This document shows positions 7,624-16,636 of a stretch of 18,034 nucleotides of DNA, one piece after another. The notes beneath the pieces are model-generated. The model had not been told where the DNA came from. It saw nothing but the letters and a program-made list of their open reading frames with translations, and searched no databases. Every line of letters begins with the position of its first letter. Within the stretch, counting starts at the first letter, position 1. This DNA is from Bdellovibrionaceae bacterium UBA2316 (GTDB lineage: Bacteria > Bdellovibrionota > Bdellovibrionia > Bdellovibrionales > Bdellovibrionaceae). Both the position numbers and the translations under genes were made by a program. Location of the stretch: assembly GCA_002345205.1 (NCBI GenBank), contig DDVI01000035.1:1-18034 (forward strand), in the 5' to 3' direction.

Positions 7624-9520
7624 GTCAGGACGTCGTTTTGACGAATTAAAAGAGTTCGTTAAAGACTTTCCAATTCAGAGTGGTGTCTATCTAATGAAGA
7701 ACGACGTCGCTAAAATTATTTATGTCGGTAAAGCCAAAAATTTGAGAAATCGCGTGCGTAGCTATTTTCAAAATTTGGATCACACCGGTAAAACGCGCGC
7801 TCTAATTCAAAATATCCATACTGTTGAATACATATTAACTAAAACCGAAGTCGAAGCTTTTTTGTTAGAAGCTTCGTTAATTAAGAAAAACAAACCCAAG
7901 TACAATATTCGTTTACGGGATGATAAGTCCTATCCGTATATCAAGTTAACGTTAGGTGATAAGTTCCCGCGTCTTTATTTAAGCCGTAAGGTTAAAAAAG
8001 ACTCACACGTTTATTTTGGTCCCTACACAAGTGGCGCTGCCGTGTTTGGAACTATTAAATTTTTAAATCGTACATTTAAAATTCGTGATTGTTCAGATGC
8101 TGTTTTTAGTTCTCGTAAGCGGCCGTGTTTAACCTATCAAATTGGCCGTTGTACTGCGCCATGTGTGAACTATGTCGATCAGCCAACCTACGCTCTTGAT
8201 GTAGAGGGTGCTCTGCATTTTCTGAAGGGCCAGAATAAAAAAGTATTAAAGCATTTATCCGAGCGAATGAATCAGTTAGCCGAAGAAGAGAAATTCGAAA
8301 TGGCGGCGAAGATTCGTGACTCTATACAGTCCATTAAGGTTATTTTGCAAAAACAAGCAGTTATTAATGAAAGTGTAGAAAAAGATCTAGACGTGTTTAC
8401 ATACTATGGTGATGAGCGCGGTTGTATCATTGAAACTCTACATTTTAGAAGTGGACGTATAATTGGTAATCGTTCGCAATTTTTGGATGTGAATCCAATC
8501 GATACTATGGAAGATGAACGCGAGTGGTTTGTTTCGTTTATTAATCAGTACTATGAGGAAAATATTGTTCCAGATGAAGTGCTAGTCGGCGCTGATTTTG
8601 GCGGCGAAATAAATAAACTTCTAGAAAATGTTTTAGAGTTCCGAACCGCAAGAAAAATTCCGGTGCGTTTTCCTACCGACGAAAAAGGTCGTAAACTTTT
8701 AGAAATGTGTAAGCAAAATGCCATCTCGCATTTTGAAAAACGTCTATCCGAAAATGAAGAAAAGTTTGTTGGACTTGATGAAATAAAAAATAAGCTGGAG
8801 TTGCTTGCGCGTCCACACAGGATAGAATGTTACGATATTTCCAATTTTCAAGGCACAGAAACAGTGGCCTCGCAAGTCGTGTTTGAAGATGGTCTTCCCG
8901 CAAAGGATCATTATCGTCGCTATAAAATTAAAACCGTCGAAGGTCAGAATGACTTTGCAGCTATGTATGAAGTGTTGTCCCGACGTTTTCAGCATTCGGA
9001 ATGGGATGAACCGCAACTGATCGTCGTGGATGGTGGTAAAGGCCAATTAGGTCAGGCCGTGAAAATCTTAAGCGAGCTGGGTAAGAATCACATTCCAGTT
9101 GTTGGCTTGGCCAAAGCACGCGTGAAACGTGATTTTAAATCTGCTGACGTTGAAGCTACCGAAGAACGGGTGTTTTTGCCGGGGCGACAAAATCCTGTGT
9201 TTTTTAGGCAGCAAGCAGATGGTTTAAACATCCTAGTGAATATCCGAGATGAAGCCCATCGATTTGCCATTACGTTCCACCGTAAACTGCGTGAAGAACG
9301 AACACTTTCGAGTGAACTCGATTTCGTAGTAGGTTTAGGTGAAAAGCGAAAGAAAGCTTTACTTACTCACTTTGATTCTTTAGATGATATTAAGATAGCG
9401 AGTGCGGAAGAGATTGCTCAAATTAAGGGTTTCAATCGTATTTTGGCTGAACGTATTTTGATGCATTTAAATGAAGATGAAACTGTCTTGCAAGACGAAG
9501 TAGCGGAGTCCCCCGAGTGA
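7613..9520 (+). CDS. uvrC: Excinuclease ABC subunit C
   Basis: UvrC makes the 3' and 5' incisions around a lesion bound by UvrB. From the ATG at 7613 the product is 635 residues. The GIY-YIG nuclease domain includes GVY (24-26), IYVG (36-39) and the catalytic Glu in FLLEASLI (Glu87). Four cysteines at 160, 172, 180 and 184 keep exactly the 12/8/4 spacing of the E. coli iron-sulfur ligands. The UVR domain is near 220-245. The RNase H-like 5'-incision domain carries Asp408 (ECYDIS), Asp473 (VVDGGKGQ) and His549 (RDEAHRF), and a helix-hairpin-helix pair ends the protein. An upstream in-frame TTG at 7565 exists, but ATG 7613 has a better Shine-Dalgarno (GGGAGAG) and the usual UvrC N-terminal length. 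It overlaps uvrB by 11 bases and the next gene by 4. Confidence 0.97.
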   Translation: MASKSGRRFDELKEFVKDFPIQSGVYLMKNDVAKIIYVGKAKNLRNRVRSYFQNLDHTGKTRALIQNIHTVEYILTKTEVEAFLLEASLIKKNKPKYNIRLRDDKSYPYIKLTLGDKFPRLYLSRKVKKDSHVYFGPYTSGAAVFGTIKFLNRTFKIRDCSDAVFSSRKRPCLTYQIGRCTAPCVNYVDQPTYALDVEGALHFLKGQNKKVLKHLSERMNQLAEEEKFEMAAKIRDSIQSIKVILQKQAVINESVEKDLDVFTYYGDERGCIIETLHFRSGRIIGNRSQFLDVNPIDTMEDEREWFVSFINQYYEENIVPDEVLVGADFGGEINKLLENVLEFRTARKIPVRFPTDEKGRKLLEMCKQNAISHFEKRLSENEEKFVGLDEIKNKLELLARPHRIECYDISNFQGTETVASQVVFEDGLPAKDHYRRYKIKTVEGQNDFAAMYEVLSRRFQHSEWDEPQLIVVDGGKGQLGQAVKILSELGKNHIPVVGLAKARVKRDFKSADVEATEERVFLPGRQNPVFFRQQADGLNILVNIRDEAHRFAITFHRKLREERTLSSELDFVVGLGEKRKKALLTHFDSLDDIKIASAEEIAQIKGFNRILAERILMHLNEDETVLQDEVAESPE

Positions 9521-11286
9521 GTTTACTAGTATCTGCCAATAAATTGAGCCATTCTTATGGTGGTCGTACATTATTTTCGGACTTAAGCTGCGGCGTTTTC
9601 GAAGGCGACAAAGTGGGACTTATTGGTCCAAATGGCGCAGGAAAGTCTACGTTGTTTAAAATTTTAGCTCAAACGATAAAACCGGACAAGGGTGATATCG
9701 TTCATCGTAAAGGGCTTAAAGTCGGGTTTCTTCAACAGACCGTTGATATGGATGATACCCAGTCTTGGTTTAATCATTTACTAGAAATCGAATCTGATTA
9801 TGCAGAATTACTTCAGACTTTATCAAAGCTTGAGTTAAATACGTTGGCGGAAGATCTATTGTTTTCAGAGTGCTCTGGCGGCTTGCAAAAACGTATAGGT
9901 ATCGCTGCCGAAATTCTTAAAAAGCCCGACGTTTTGTTTTTAGATGAACCTACGAATCATCTGGATGTGGATTCAATTATCTGGATCGAGGATTTTTTAC
10001 GAGACTCTGGTTTGACATATGTTTTGGTCACGCATGATCGGTTATTCTTGGAACGTACCTGCACTAAAATTTTCGATTTAGATAAAAAGAATCCTAAATT
10101 TTTGCTTGTCACAGATGGAGATTTAGCCACTCACTTAGAGAAAAAAGAACAACTAATTGCTCAGCAGAAATCGACAGTAGAAAAATTAAAGAATACATTA
10201 AGTCGCGAAACAGAATGGCTGCGTCGCGGAGCTAAAGCACGTCAGACAAAGCAAAAATATCGGATTCAAAACCATGCTGTCATAAAAAGTGAATTTGAAG
10301 GTTTGAAGCAAAAGGTAGCTTCGAAAAATTTCGATTTCGATTTTGGTGATAAACGTACTCCTAAAAAATTAATTGAAATAAAAAACTTAGATTTCTCTTA
10401 CGAAAACAGAAATATTTTTACGGATTTAAATTTGCTAATTACGGGAAGCACCCGCCTTGGAATTTTAGGTCGAAATGGTTCGGGCAAAAGTACATTGTTG
10501 AAACTTATTTTGGATCAGTTAAAGCCGGATAGTGGTTCTATTCAGGTGACGGATGGAATTAAAGTGGCTTATTTCGAACAAACGAAACAAACATTGGATT
10601 TAAAAGCCTCCGTTTTAAAAAATATTTGTCCGCAAGGCGATTACGTAAAATATCAAGGCGAAGCTATGTACGCAAAAACGTATTTAGAGCGATTTGGTTT
10701 TAGCTACGATCAAATGGACTTACCGGTAGAGAAATTATCTGGCGGCGAAAAAAGTCGTATCCGAATAGCGCAATTAATGCTCGAAGAAAGTCAGTTGTTA
10801 TTGCTAGATGAGCCGACTAACGATCTTGATTTTGATTCACTGGCGTCACTTCAAAAAGCTTTGGCTGATTTTCCTGGCGGAATTATTTTGGTTACGCATG
10901 ATCGTTATTTCATGGATGTGTGTAGCAACCAAATTATGTATATGGATCCGCCAGAACCAATACAGTTATTTAGCGATTATTTCCAATGGGAAGAGTATTA
11001 CGCTCAAGCAGGTATTTTAAAAGAACAAGAAAAATTGTCAGCCAAATCAAAAAAGACCAACACAAAAAAAGGTCTAAGCTTTAAGGAAACACGCGAACTG
11101 GAGACCATCGAATCAGATATCGCGCAACTAGAGGAAACCTTAGAGAAATTAAAGAACGAATCTCAGTTAGAAACTACAGTTGCGGATTCGAAACGCACCT
11201 ATGAGATCTTTGTCCAGATGGACGAGGTGTCCAAAAAGATCGAAACATTGTATGCGCGTTGGCAAGAACTCGACTTAAAGAAGTAG
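9517..11286 (+). CDS. uup: ABC-F ATPase, Uup type
   Basis: This is a soluble protein with two ABC ATPase domains and no membrane segment. Domain 1 has Walker A GPNGAGKST (37-45), signature CSGGLQKR (119-126) and Walker B LFLDEPTNHLD (140-150). Domain 2 has GRNGSGKST (318-326), LSGGEKS (from 407) and LLLLDEPTNDLD. The inter-domain linker contains EWLRRGAKARQTKQK, characteristic of the Uup branch, and the last ~75 residues form the Uup-type coiled coil (SFKETRELE onward). E. coli Uup binds branched DNA and affects precise transposon excision; ABC-F proteins more broadly act at the ribosome. The gene starts at a GTG overlapping the uvrC stop (GTGA, 4 bases), so it is co-translated with the excision-repair genes, which supports a genome-maintenance role. 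Confidence 0.93.
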   Translation: MSLLVSANKLSHSYGGRTLFSDLSCGVFEGDKVGLIGPNGAGKSTLFKILAQTIKPDKGDIVHRKGLKVGFLQQTVDMDDTQSWFNHLLEIESDYAELLQTLSKLELNTLAEDLLFSECSGGLQKRIGIAAEILKKPDVLFLDEPTNHLDVDSIIWIEDFLRDSGLTYVLVTHDRLFLERTCTKIFDLDKKNPKFLLVTDGDLATHLEKKEQLIAQQKSTVEKLKNTLSRETEWLRRGAKARQTKQKYRIQNHAVIKSEFEGLKQKVASKNFDFDFGDKRTPKKLIEIKNLDFSYENRNIFTDLNLLITGSTRLGILGRNGSGKSTLLKLILDQLKPDSGSIQVTDGIKVAYFEQTKQTLDLKASVLKNICPQGDYVKYQGEAMYAKTYLERFGFSYDQMDLPVEKLSGGEKSRIRIAQLMLEESQLLLLDEPTNDLDFDSLASLQKALADFPGGIILVTHDRYFMDVCSNQIMYMDPPEPIQLFSDYFQWEEYYAQAGILKEQEKLSAKSKKTNTKKGLSFKETRELETIESDIAQLEETLEKLKNESQLETTVADSKRTYEIFVQMDEVSKKIETLYARWQELDLKK

Positions 11287-11337
11287 TGTCAAGAAATTGA
11301 GATTTAATATTCTGCCGAAGTAGCCGAAAAGCTCAAT

Positions 11338-12426
11338 ATGATACAAGGTGATTATTTTGATCAATTGATGTCGGCGTTAAATCAATCCGCAATCGTTAGT
11401 ATTACAGATACTAGAGGTAAGATCGTTTTTGCTAACGAAAATTTTTGTAAAATATCAGGCTATTCGATGCCAGAACTTATTGGAAAGGATCATCGCGTAT
11501 TAAACAGTGGATTCCATAAGCCTGAATTTTTTAAAAATATGTGGGAGACCTTGAAAAAAGGTCAAGTGTGGAGCGGTGAAATTCAAAATAGACGCAAAAA
11601 TGGTGAGCTCTACTGGGTACAATCGACGATATCAGTGATTGTAAATGAGAAAAACGAGGTCGTAAATTATGTGGCGATTCGTTTTGAAATCACTCAAATG
11701 AAACAAGCACAAACATTGTTAGCCGAATCCAGTCGCCTGGCTTCACTGGGAGAGATGGCTAGTGGTATTGCTCATGAAATAAATAACCCGCTGACAATTA
11801 TTTTGGGTCGTTTGACGATTGCCCAAAAGAAAATTGAACGTAACGATCCCCCAACTATTGTAACTAAAGAGCTACAAACAATTGAACGCACGGTGTTTAG
11901 GATTTCAAATATCATTAATGGTCTTAAAAAGCTGGCGCGTAATGCCGTTTTTGATCCTATGGAGACTTTCGATATTGTCCAGTTGATCAATGAATCTCGC
12001 GATCTCTATTTACAAAAGTTAACTAAATCTGAAGTAAAATACACGTTTAATCACACGGAGCCAATTTACGTGAATGCACGACCGTTACAGATCTCGCAAG
12101 TCATTTTAAATCTTGTAAGCAACAGTATTGATGCAATTGAAACGCTTCCGGAACGCTGGATTAATATTGATATTGCGACCACAGACGGACGCTGCCTTAT
12201 TAGCGTAGTGGATTCAGGTGACGGAATTCCACCCGAAATCGCATCTAAGGTGATGAATCCATTCTTTACAACCAAAGACCCTGGCAAGGGCACGGGCTTA
12301 GGGCTTAGCCTATCAAAAAAAATGGTTGAAGATTCCCAAGGAAAATTCTTTTACGATGGCACCAAGAAAAACACGACGTTTACGATTGATTTAGAGATCG
12401 GGACACTGAAAGAAAAAGTGGCTTAG
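11338..12426 (+). CDS. Soluble PAS-domain histidine kinase (orphan)
   Basis: A PAS sensor domain occupies about residues 10-125, with DTRGKIVFAN, GYSMPELIGKDHRVLNSGFH and the closing RFEITQMKQAQ. The HisKA phosphoacceptor is His146 in GIAHEINNPL. The ATPase domain has the N box (N258-L-V-S-N262-S-I-D-A), G1 (D292-S-G-D-G296), F box (PFFTTK) and G2 (G318-T-G-L-G322). It has no transmembrane segment or signal peptide, so it senses a cytoplasmic signal. The PAS type (HRVLNSG, VWSGEI.NR.K.G..YWV) resembles redox/FAD-binding PAS domains of the NifL/Aer kind; cofactor binding is inference. No response regulator is in view. It lies 51 bases after uup with no strong promoter or terminator between, so co-transcription with the repair genes is plausible. 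Confidence 0.95.
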   Translation: MIQGDYFDQLMSALNQSAIVSITDTRGKIVFANENFCKISGYSMPELIGKDHRVLNSGFHKPEFFKNMWETLKKGQVWSGEIQNRRKNGELYWVQSTISVIVNEKNEVVNYVAIRFEITQMKQAQTLLAESSRLASLGEMASGIAHEINNPLTIILGRLTIAQKKIERNDPPTIVTKELQTIERTVFRISNIINGLKKLARNAVFDPMETFDIVQLINESRDLYLQKLTKSEVKYTFNHTEPIYVNARPLQISQVILNLVSNSIDAIETLPERWINIDIATTDGRCLISVVDSGDGIPPEIASKVMNPFFTTKDPGKGTGLGLSLSKKMVEDSQGKFFYDGTKKNTTFTIDLEIGTLKEKVA

Positions 12427-12501
12427 GGCGGGGTGATTTACAAACTGGTATCGTAGCCGTAACCGTTTGGCATTTGGGGCTTCCGTATCGCTTACCATTT
12501 C

Positions 12502-13806
12502 TTATTTTGTAGATTCCGGTTCAAATGGTATAAAGTTTGTTTGTTTTTTACAGCCGTTATTGACGTAGATGTCTTTCTTACTCTCTATTGATTTTAAACT
12601 TCCTTTGCTTATTTCTTCTAGAAACTCGGGAATGCAATTTTTCATTTTTCCGTTTTCATTTATGAATTCCGCATGGCCGCCGTTTGGTTCGGCTAAGAAA
12701 ACTTTTTCACTAGTTTCTGTTTGACCATTAAAATGTTGTTTGGCGCCTGCTACTGGAGTCGCTGGGTCGGACGTACCGTTTAAGTAAACTACGGGAATGT
12801 CCTTGATTTGGTAGTCGTCTGGTTTCCAGCGCGCGGGGAGTAGTCGGCAATCGCAAATCTCAGGTGAAAACGTATTTGGGGTTACGAGTCCTCCAAAAAC
12901 TTTCTCGTTTTTCAAGTCTATGACGGTCTCAAATAATTCACAGGCAGCAGCTCTCTGTTGCCAAATTCCTTCTTTCACTTCCGGAGGGAGCGTCGTTAGT
13001 ACCCGGAAATCGGCAAAATCCTGGGGCGATTTGATAAATGACCTTAGCCCGTTGGTTGTCAGTGTGGGACCATAGATAAGTGGGCCTGATAATATTTTAT
13101 CTAAATTCGCTTTTTTCTGAAGGCTTAAGTTTTTTGATATTTTTAGATACTGTTTGCGAAACTGTTTTTGTTCCATGTTAGATAGTGCATCCCACGCTTG
13201 TTTGGCGATATTTGGATATTCAGCACCATACGTAGCTCCGGCAGATGGTCCCACGACGCCGGTTAAAATTACACCTTTTAAATTGGATTTCTTTTCTGTA
13301 TTCGGTTTATGTGTATATTTTGATGCCGCAACCGTAGCGACCGCTGTTCCGTAAGAATGACCCAAAATAATGATATCAGGTCGGGCAAGATCGTTGATCA
13401 TTTGGGCTACGGCTTCTCCCTGATTTTCAACGGCCATATCCTCGGCTTTATTTAAAACGCGGTTGTTTCCGATCCCTAAATAGTGGATCGTCACTATGTC
13501 ATAATTTTCGGGCAAGTTAAACGCACGCTTTGGACATGCGAAACCCGGACCGCCACATAGGTAAACCAGTGTACCTTTTTTAGGTGGAGAGAGCGCGCTT
13601 GCCACATGATATTTTAAAGCGGTCGTTTTTCCTCTGTGTTTAAAAAGAAACTGATGTGTTTTGATTTCACCAATTTCGTTTGGTGAAATGGTAAGGGGAT
13701 AGGGGCCCGTAGACTCCAATAAAGAGCTTTGACTGCAAAATGGATTCGGCTTGGACCAACTACTTAAATAGATGATAGTTACGAATATAAAAGTTTTTAT
13801 TTTCAT
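12502..13806 (-). CDS. Secreted S33-type alpha/beta hydrolase / peptidase
   Basis: This protein is exported: MKIKTFIFVTIIYLSSWS is a signal peptide with a lysine-rich start. The core has the oxyanion-hole motif of proline-iminopeptidase-like enzymes (CGGPGF near residue 85) and the nucleophile elbow G-H-S-Y-G (Ser151 counted from this ATG). A C-terminal acid (NGTSDPATP) and histidine (NGGHAEF) are arranged as in tripeptidyl-aminopeptidase-like proteins. It probably removes residues from peptides in the periplasm or outside the cell, but ester substrates are possible. The ATG at 13806 is preferred over the GTG at 13812 because that GTG forms part of the Shine-Dalgarno-like TAGGTG. It starts about 20 bases after the FHA-protease gene and is probably in the same operon, so it may act on peptides released by that protease. 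It converges with the histidine kinase gene. Confidence 0.85.
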   Translation of the reverse strand: MKIKTFIFVTIIYLSSWSKPNPFCSQSSLLESTGPYPLTISPNEIGEIKTHQFLFKHRGKTTALKYHVASALSPPKKGTLVYLCGGPGFACPKRAFNLPENYDIVTIHYLGIGNNRVLNKAEDMAVENQGEAVAQMINDLARPDIIILGHSYGTAVATVAASKYTHKPNTEKKSNLKGVILTGVVGPSAGATYGAEYPNIAKQAWDALSNMEQKQFRKQYLKISKNLSLQKKANLDKILSGPLIYGPTLTTNGLRSFIKSPQDFADFRVLTTLPPEVKEGIWQQRAAACELFETVIDLKNEKVFGGLVTPNTFSPEICDCRLLPARWKPDDYQIKDIPVVYLNGTSDPATPVAGAKQHFNGQTETSEKVFLAEPNGGHAEFINENGKMKNCIPEFLEEISKGSLKSIESKKDIYVNNGCKKQTNFIPFEPESTK

Positions 13807-13827
13807 ATGCACCTATTGGTAAGCGAA

Positions 13828-16464
13828 CTACTCTGCCTTAAAACGGCGGAAATCAAATTCCGTTCGGTATAAATCCGTTTTTTCGGTATCTTTATACAGT
13901 GTTTGGCACGTACCGTACGCTTGTTTTGTCCAGTCTTTCTCGTCTTTTCCTAGATCTTTTTTCCAAATGACGTCTTTGTCTCTATCGCCTTTTTTCTTGA
14001 ATCCTTTTGGCATTCCTGGAGGCGTGACATCAGAAGCAAGACCACGGTAGGTTTTCTGAAGATTTTGATCTTTTGTTAGCATTGCATTGTACTTCAATTC
14101 TTCGAATTGGATTCCGGCAGTGCATAGCTCATATTTGTATTCATTATTTTTTTCTTTTTCTTTTCGAATGAATTGCACACCGAAACCGCTCCATAAGCCT
14201 CGACCTAGTGTTTCGTTAAATGCGATTCCAGGGATAAAGCGTAAGCCTATCACATTTTCCTTTTTACCAAGATCTAAATTGAAATCGAAATTTTTTAGAT
14301 TTACTTTCAGATTTTCAGCGACAGTGTTGACCTCAAACCCTTTTAGATAGCCAGAGTCCGTGATGTATTGATTCAGATCAGCAGCGGGTAGCGCCGTTGG
14401 AGAAAAAAAGTCCATCATCGCATACTTTTCATTTAGCTCAAAATTTACGAAGTTTTTAACGAGTTCTTCTTTCATACGATCCACAGATCCCTCTTGAAAA
14501 GTTGTTAGACAATGGGTCGCCGTAATTGTATTCATACAGAAGAGTTCAATATAGAAAGAGTCATAGAAATCGGCAACGTAGTATTCCCAATTACGATTAT
14601 TTTGGTCTTTGTATGTTTTTACTTTTCTAACGCCAGACGGAAAGTCCTTAACTTTAAAATCTGCCTTGGCTTTAGGACGCAAAAATGGGAAGTAGCGAAG
14701 GGAAACGATCGCGCCTTCTGGACCAATAAATACGTCTTTCATTGTTTTTAACGTGTTGGCTTCGCGTTTTTTGAAATCTTTTTCCGGAGTATTATACATG
14801 ATAGAAAAATCCGGACTTGCGATAAAATATTTAGAGATATCGATCGATTCTTTTGAATCTTTCACTGAGGAGTAAACAAGATAGTTGTCTTCCTTCGGCA
14901 CCTGGAAACGCTCTTCGATTAACGTTCCTTTGGTTGCCATGTAGCCTTCGTTGTAAAGATAGAACTTTTCTTTCTTCCAATCATTAAGTGTCATTTCGTA
15001 CCCAATCTGTCCGCTCATGCCTACCAAACCTAGTGTATTAGGAATAAGCGTGTCGTTCACCGACTTAAATACCAGATGTGGATCACTTGTTGTTGAAGGA
15101 ATAATGTAGGGTAGGCTCTTTGTTGCCTGCGTTTCCCAATCAGTGCCAGGTAGGTCTTCTTTACGGATCATTTGACTGACGGATAAAATTTTCTCTTTAG
15201 CTACGTCGTGAAACTTTTGGAAATATTTTTCATGGGCCTGATTAAAATCAAAAGGAACCTGAATTTTAACGTTAAACTTATTAAGAACCTCTAGAAGATG
15301 AGGCTTGTTATCTAGCTTTTCGATTAAAGGTAAGCGAAATGATTTTGACAAGTAATACTCGATTCCTCCGAAATTTAAGTCTGAAGTTTTAGAGTCAAAC
15401 ACGATTTCCTTAGGCTCGCGATTTAAAACGAAATTGTTAAATCCGTTACGTAAATCTTGATATGAAATACCGATGTTATAATTTTCCGCCATGTTTTTTC
15501 TAGAAACAAGAGCTACGACTTCACCTTTTTCATTTAAAAGGGGACCGCCACTATTACCGGGGCTTGCGGCCGCGGAAAAGCGAATGTATTTCACTGATGG
15601 ATCGTTTGGATCCTCAGTTTCACCCGAGATAATGCCTTCTCGGATAGCTAAACCTTCACCGGCAACGTTACCAATCGTAAATACTTTTTGTCCGATTTCG
15701 ATTTTCTCTGTAAAGCGAAAAAATGGATTGTCGTTAAACCCTTCGATTTCCAAAAATAGATAATCCTTAGTGAAATCGAATCCTAGAATTCGCTTAGGAA
15801 TAATTTCACGATTATCAAACGTTTTTAAAATAAAATCTTTTTCGATCGAAAGCCCTGGAGGTGGGCTAACGCAATGGTGAGCGGTTAACAGTATGTTTTT
15901 TTCAACCAGGAAGCCAGTGCAAAAACCGACTGTTTCTTTAAAATCTTCTTCTTTTAGATCGGCTTCTTTTTTGATTTTAGTTAAGAGATCTTTCTTAACT
16001 TTAAGTTCAAATTTCAAAATCTTGTTTTCAGAAAAACCCATCAAAGATTTCGAATCAAATTTGTTTTGATAGTAGTAAGAAAAATACGTCGTCACGGCAA
16101 CACATGCGAAAATTGCAAGTGTGTAGCCTCCGGCTTTTAAATAGCTGTACGACGATTTAGTGGGCTTTTCCTCTTGAACATGAGTACGTTCATTAGCTAA
16201 GAATGTATCTAAGAAAATCGACAAACCATTTTTCATGTCGACGCTGACTGAGTCCGTTAACGTTGTGATCGCATTTTTTAAACCGGCTTCGTTTCGAAAA
16301 TGCCAACGGCCTTCTTCAAAGTATAAAACCCCTTGAAAACGGGAAACGGTGGGAACGGGAAGCTGAACATCGCAATTTAAACCTCGGCCCACGGTGTAGG
16401 ATTTGTTAATATGAGGTTCTAGGGTCGCTACGATTTGGTTCTTATGACGGAAATAGATCTTCAT
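13828..16464 (-). CDS. FHA - transmembrane - trypsin-like serine protease with large unassigned C-terminus
   Basis: This 878-residue protein spans the inner membrane. Residues 1-90 form an FHA domain (GRGLNCDV at 26-33, then S41-R42), which would read phosphothreonine in the cytoplasm; the usual SRxH histidine is Gln44. A single transmembrane helix (about 110-131) is preceded by lysines 100, 103 and 110, so the N-terminus is inside. The periplasmic part holds a trypsin-fold protease: C182-T-G and T194-A-H-H197-C198 (catalytic His197; Cys182-Cys198 as the canonical disulfide), Asp234 and G303-N-S305-G-G (catalytic Ser305). From about 340 to 878 I see no known domain; it has Cys residues and a highly charged tail. 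GGAGAG upstream supports the ATG. The S33 hydrolase gene follows closely. A phosphorylation-responsive periplasmic protease is a reasonable inference; its targets are unknown. Confidence 0.88.
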   Translation of the reverse strand: MKIYFRHKNQIVATLEPHINKSYTVGRGLNCDVQLPVPTVSRFQGVLYFEEGRWHFRNEAGLKNAITTLTDSVSVDMKNGLSIFLDTFLANERTHVQEEKPTKSSYSYLKAGGYTLAIFACVAVTTYFSYYYQNKFDSKSLMGFSENKILKFELKVKKDLLTKIKKEADLKEEDFKETVGFCTGFLVEKNILLTAHHCVSPPPGLSIEKDFILKTFDNREIIPKRILGFDFTKDYLFLEIEGFNDNPFFRFTEKIEIGQKVFTIGNVAGEGLAIREGIISGETEDPNDPSVKYIRFSAAASPGNSGGPLLNEKGEVVALVSRKNMAENYNIGISYQDLRNGFNNFVLNREPKEIVFDSKTSDLNFGGIEYYLSKSFRLPLIEKLDNKPHLLEVLNKFNVKIQVPFDFNQAHEKYFQKFHDVAKEKILSVSQMIRKEDLPGTDWETQATKSLPYIIPSTTSDPHLVFKSVNDTLIPNTLGLVGMSGQIGYEMTLNDWKKEKFYLYNEGYMATKGTLIEERFQVPKEDNYLVYSSVKDSKESIDISKYFIASPDFSIMYNTPEKDFKKREANTLKTMKDVFIGPEGAIVSLRYFPFLRPKAKADFKVKDFPSGVRKVKTYKDQNNRNWEYYVADFYDSFYIELFCMNTITATHCLTTFQEGSVDRMKEELVKNFVNFELNEKYAMMDFFSPTALPAADLNQYITDSGYLKGFEVNTVAENLKVNLKNFDFNLDLGKKENVIGLRFIPGIAFNETLGRGLWSGFGVQFIRKEKEKNNEYKYELCTAGIQFEELKYNAMLTKDQNLQKTYRGLASDVTPPGMPKGFKKKGDRDKDVIWKKDLGKDEKDWTKQAYGTCQTLYKDTEKTDLYRTEFDFRRFKAE

Positions 16465-16583
16465 TTACTCTCCAAAGCTATGAAAATCTATCGGCTGAGG
16501 CGGCGGAATCATTGAGGCCAGCTAAGAAAAACGGCAGTCTCGACCTAAGGGCCGCCTACGCATAAGGCAAATAAAGTCCGTTA

Positions 16584-16612
16584 TTGACGAAAGTGTGATT
16601 TGTGAATAACTC
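16584..16612 (+). promoter_or_regulatory. Possible promoter of efp
   Basis: TTGACG at 16584-16589 is a good -35 box (5/6). At 16-17 bases spacing only a poor -10 is present (ATAACT or TAACTC around 16606-16612). The pair lies 25-50 bases before the efp start in the 172-base divergent gap. That gap also holds a separated 7-bp inverted repeat, AGGCGGC (16498-16504) and GCCGCCT (16551-16557). No clear promoter was found for the minus-strand protease gene. Confidence 0.3.
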
Positions 16613-16636
16613 TAGGCCTTTAGTAATAGGGGATTT

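Noticed and set aside
12441..12469. Possible bidirectional terminator between the convergent kinase and S33 hydrolase genes
   Set aside because: The stem CAAAC-T-GG / CC-GTTTG has a bulge, a 14-base loop and no T-run on either side; too weak to call.
16498..16557. AGGCGGC / GCCGCCT inverted repeat in the divergent gap as an operator or RNA gene
   Set aside because: Only 7 bp with 46 bases between and no extension; kept as a note in the efp promoter entry.
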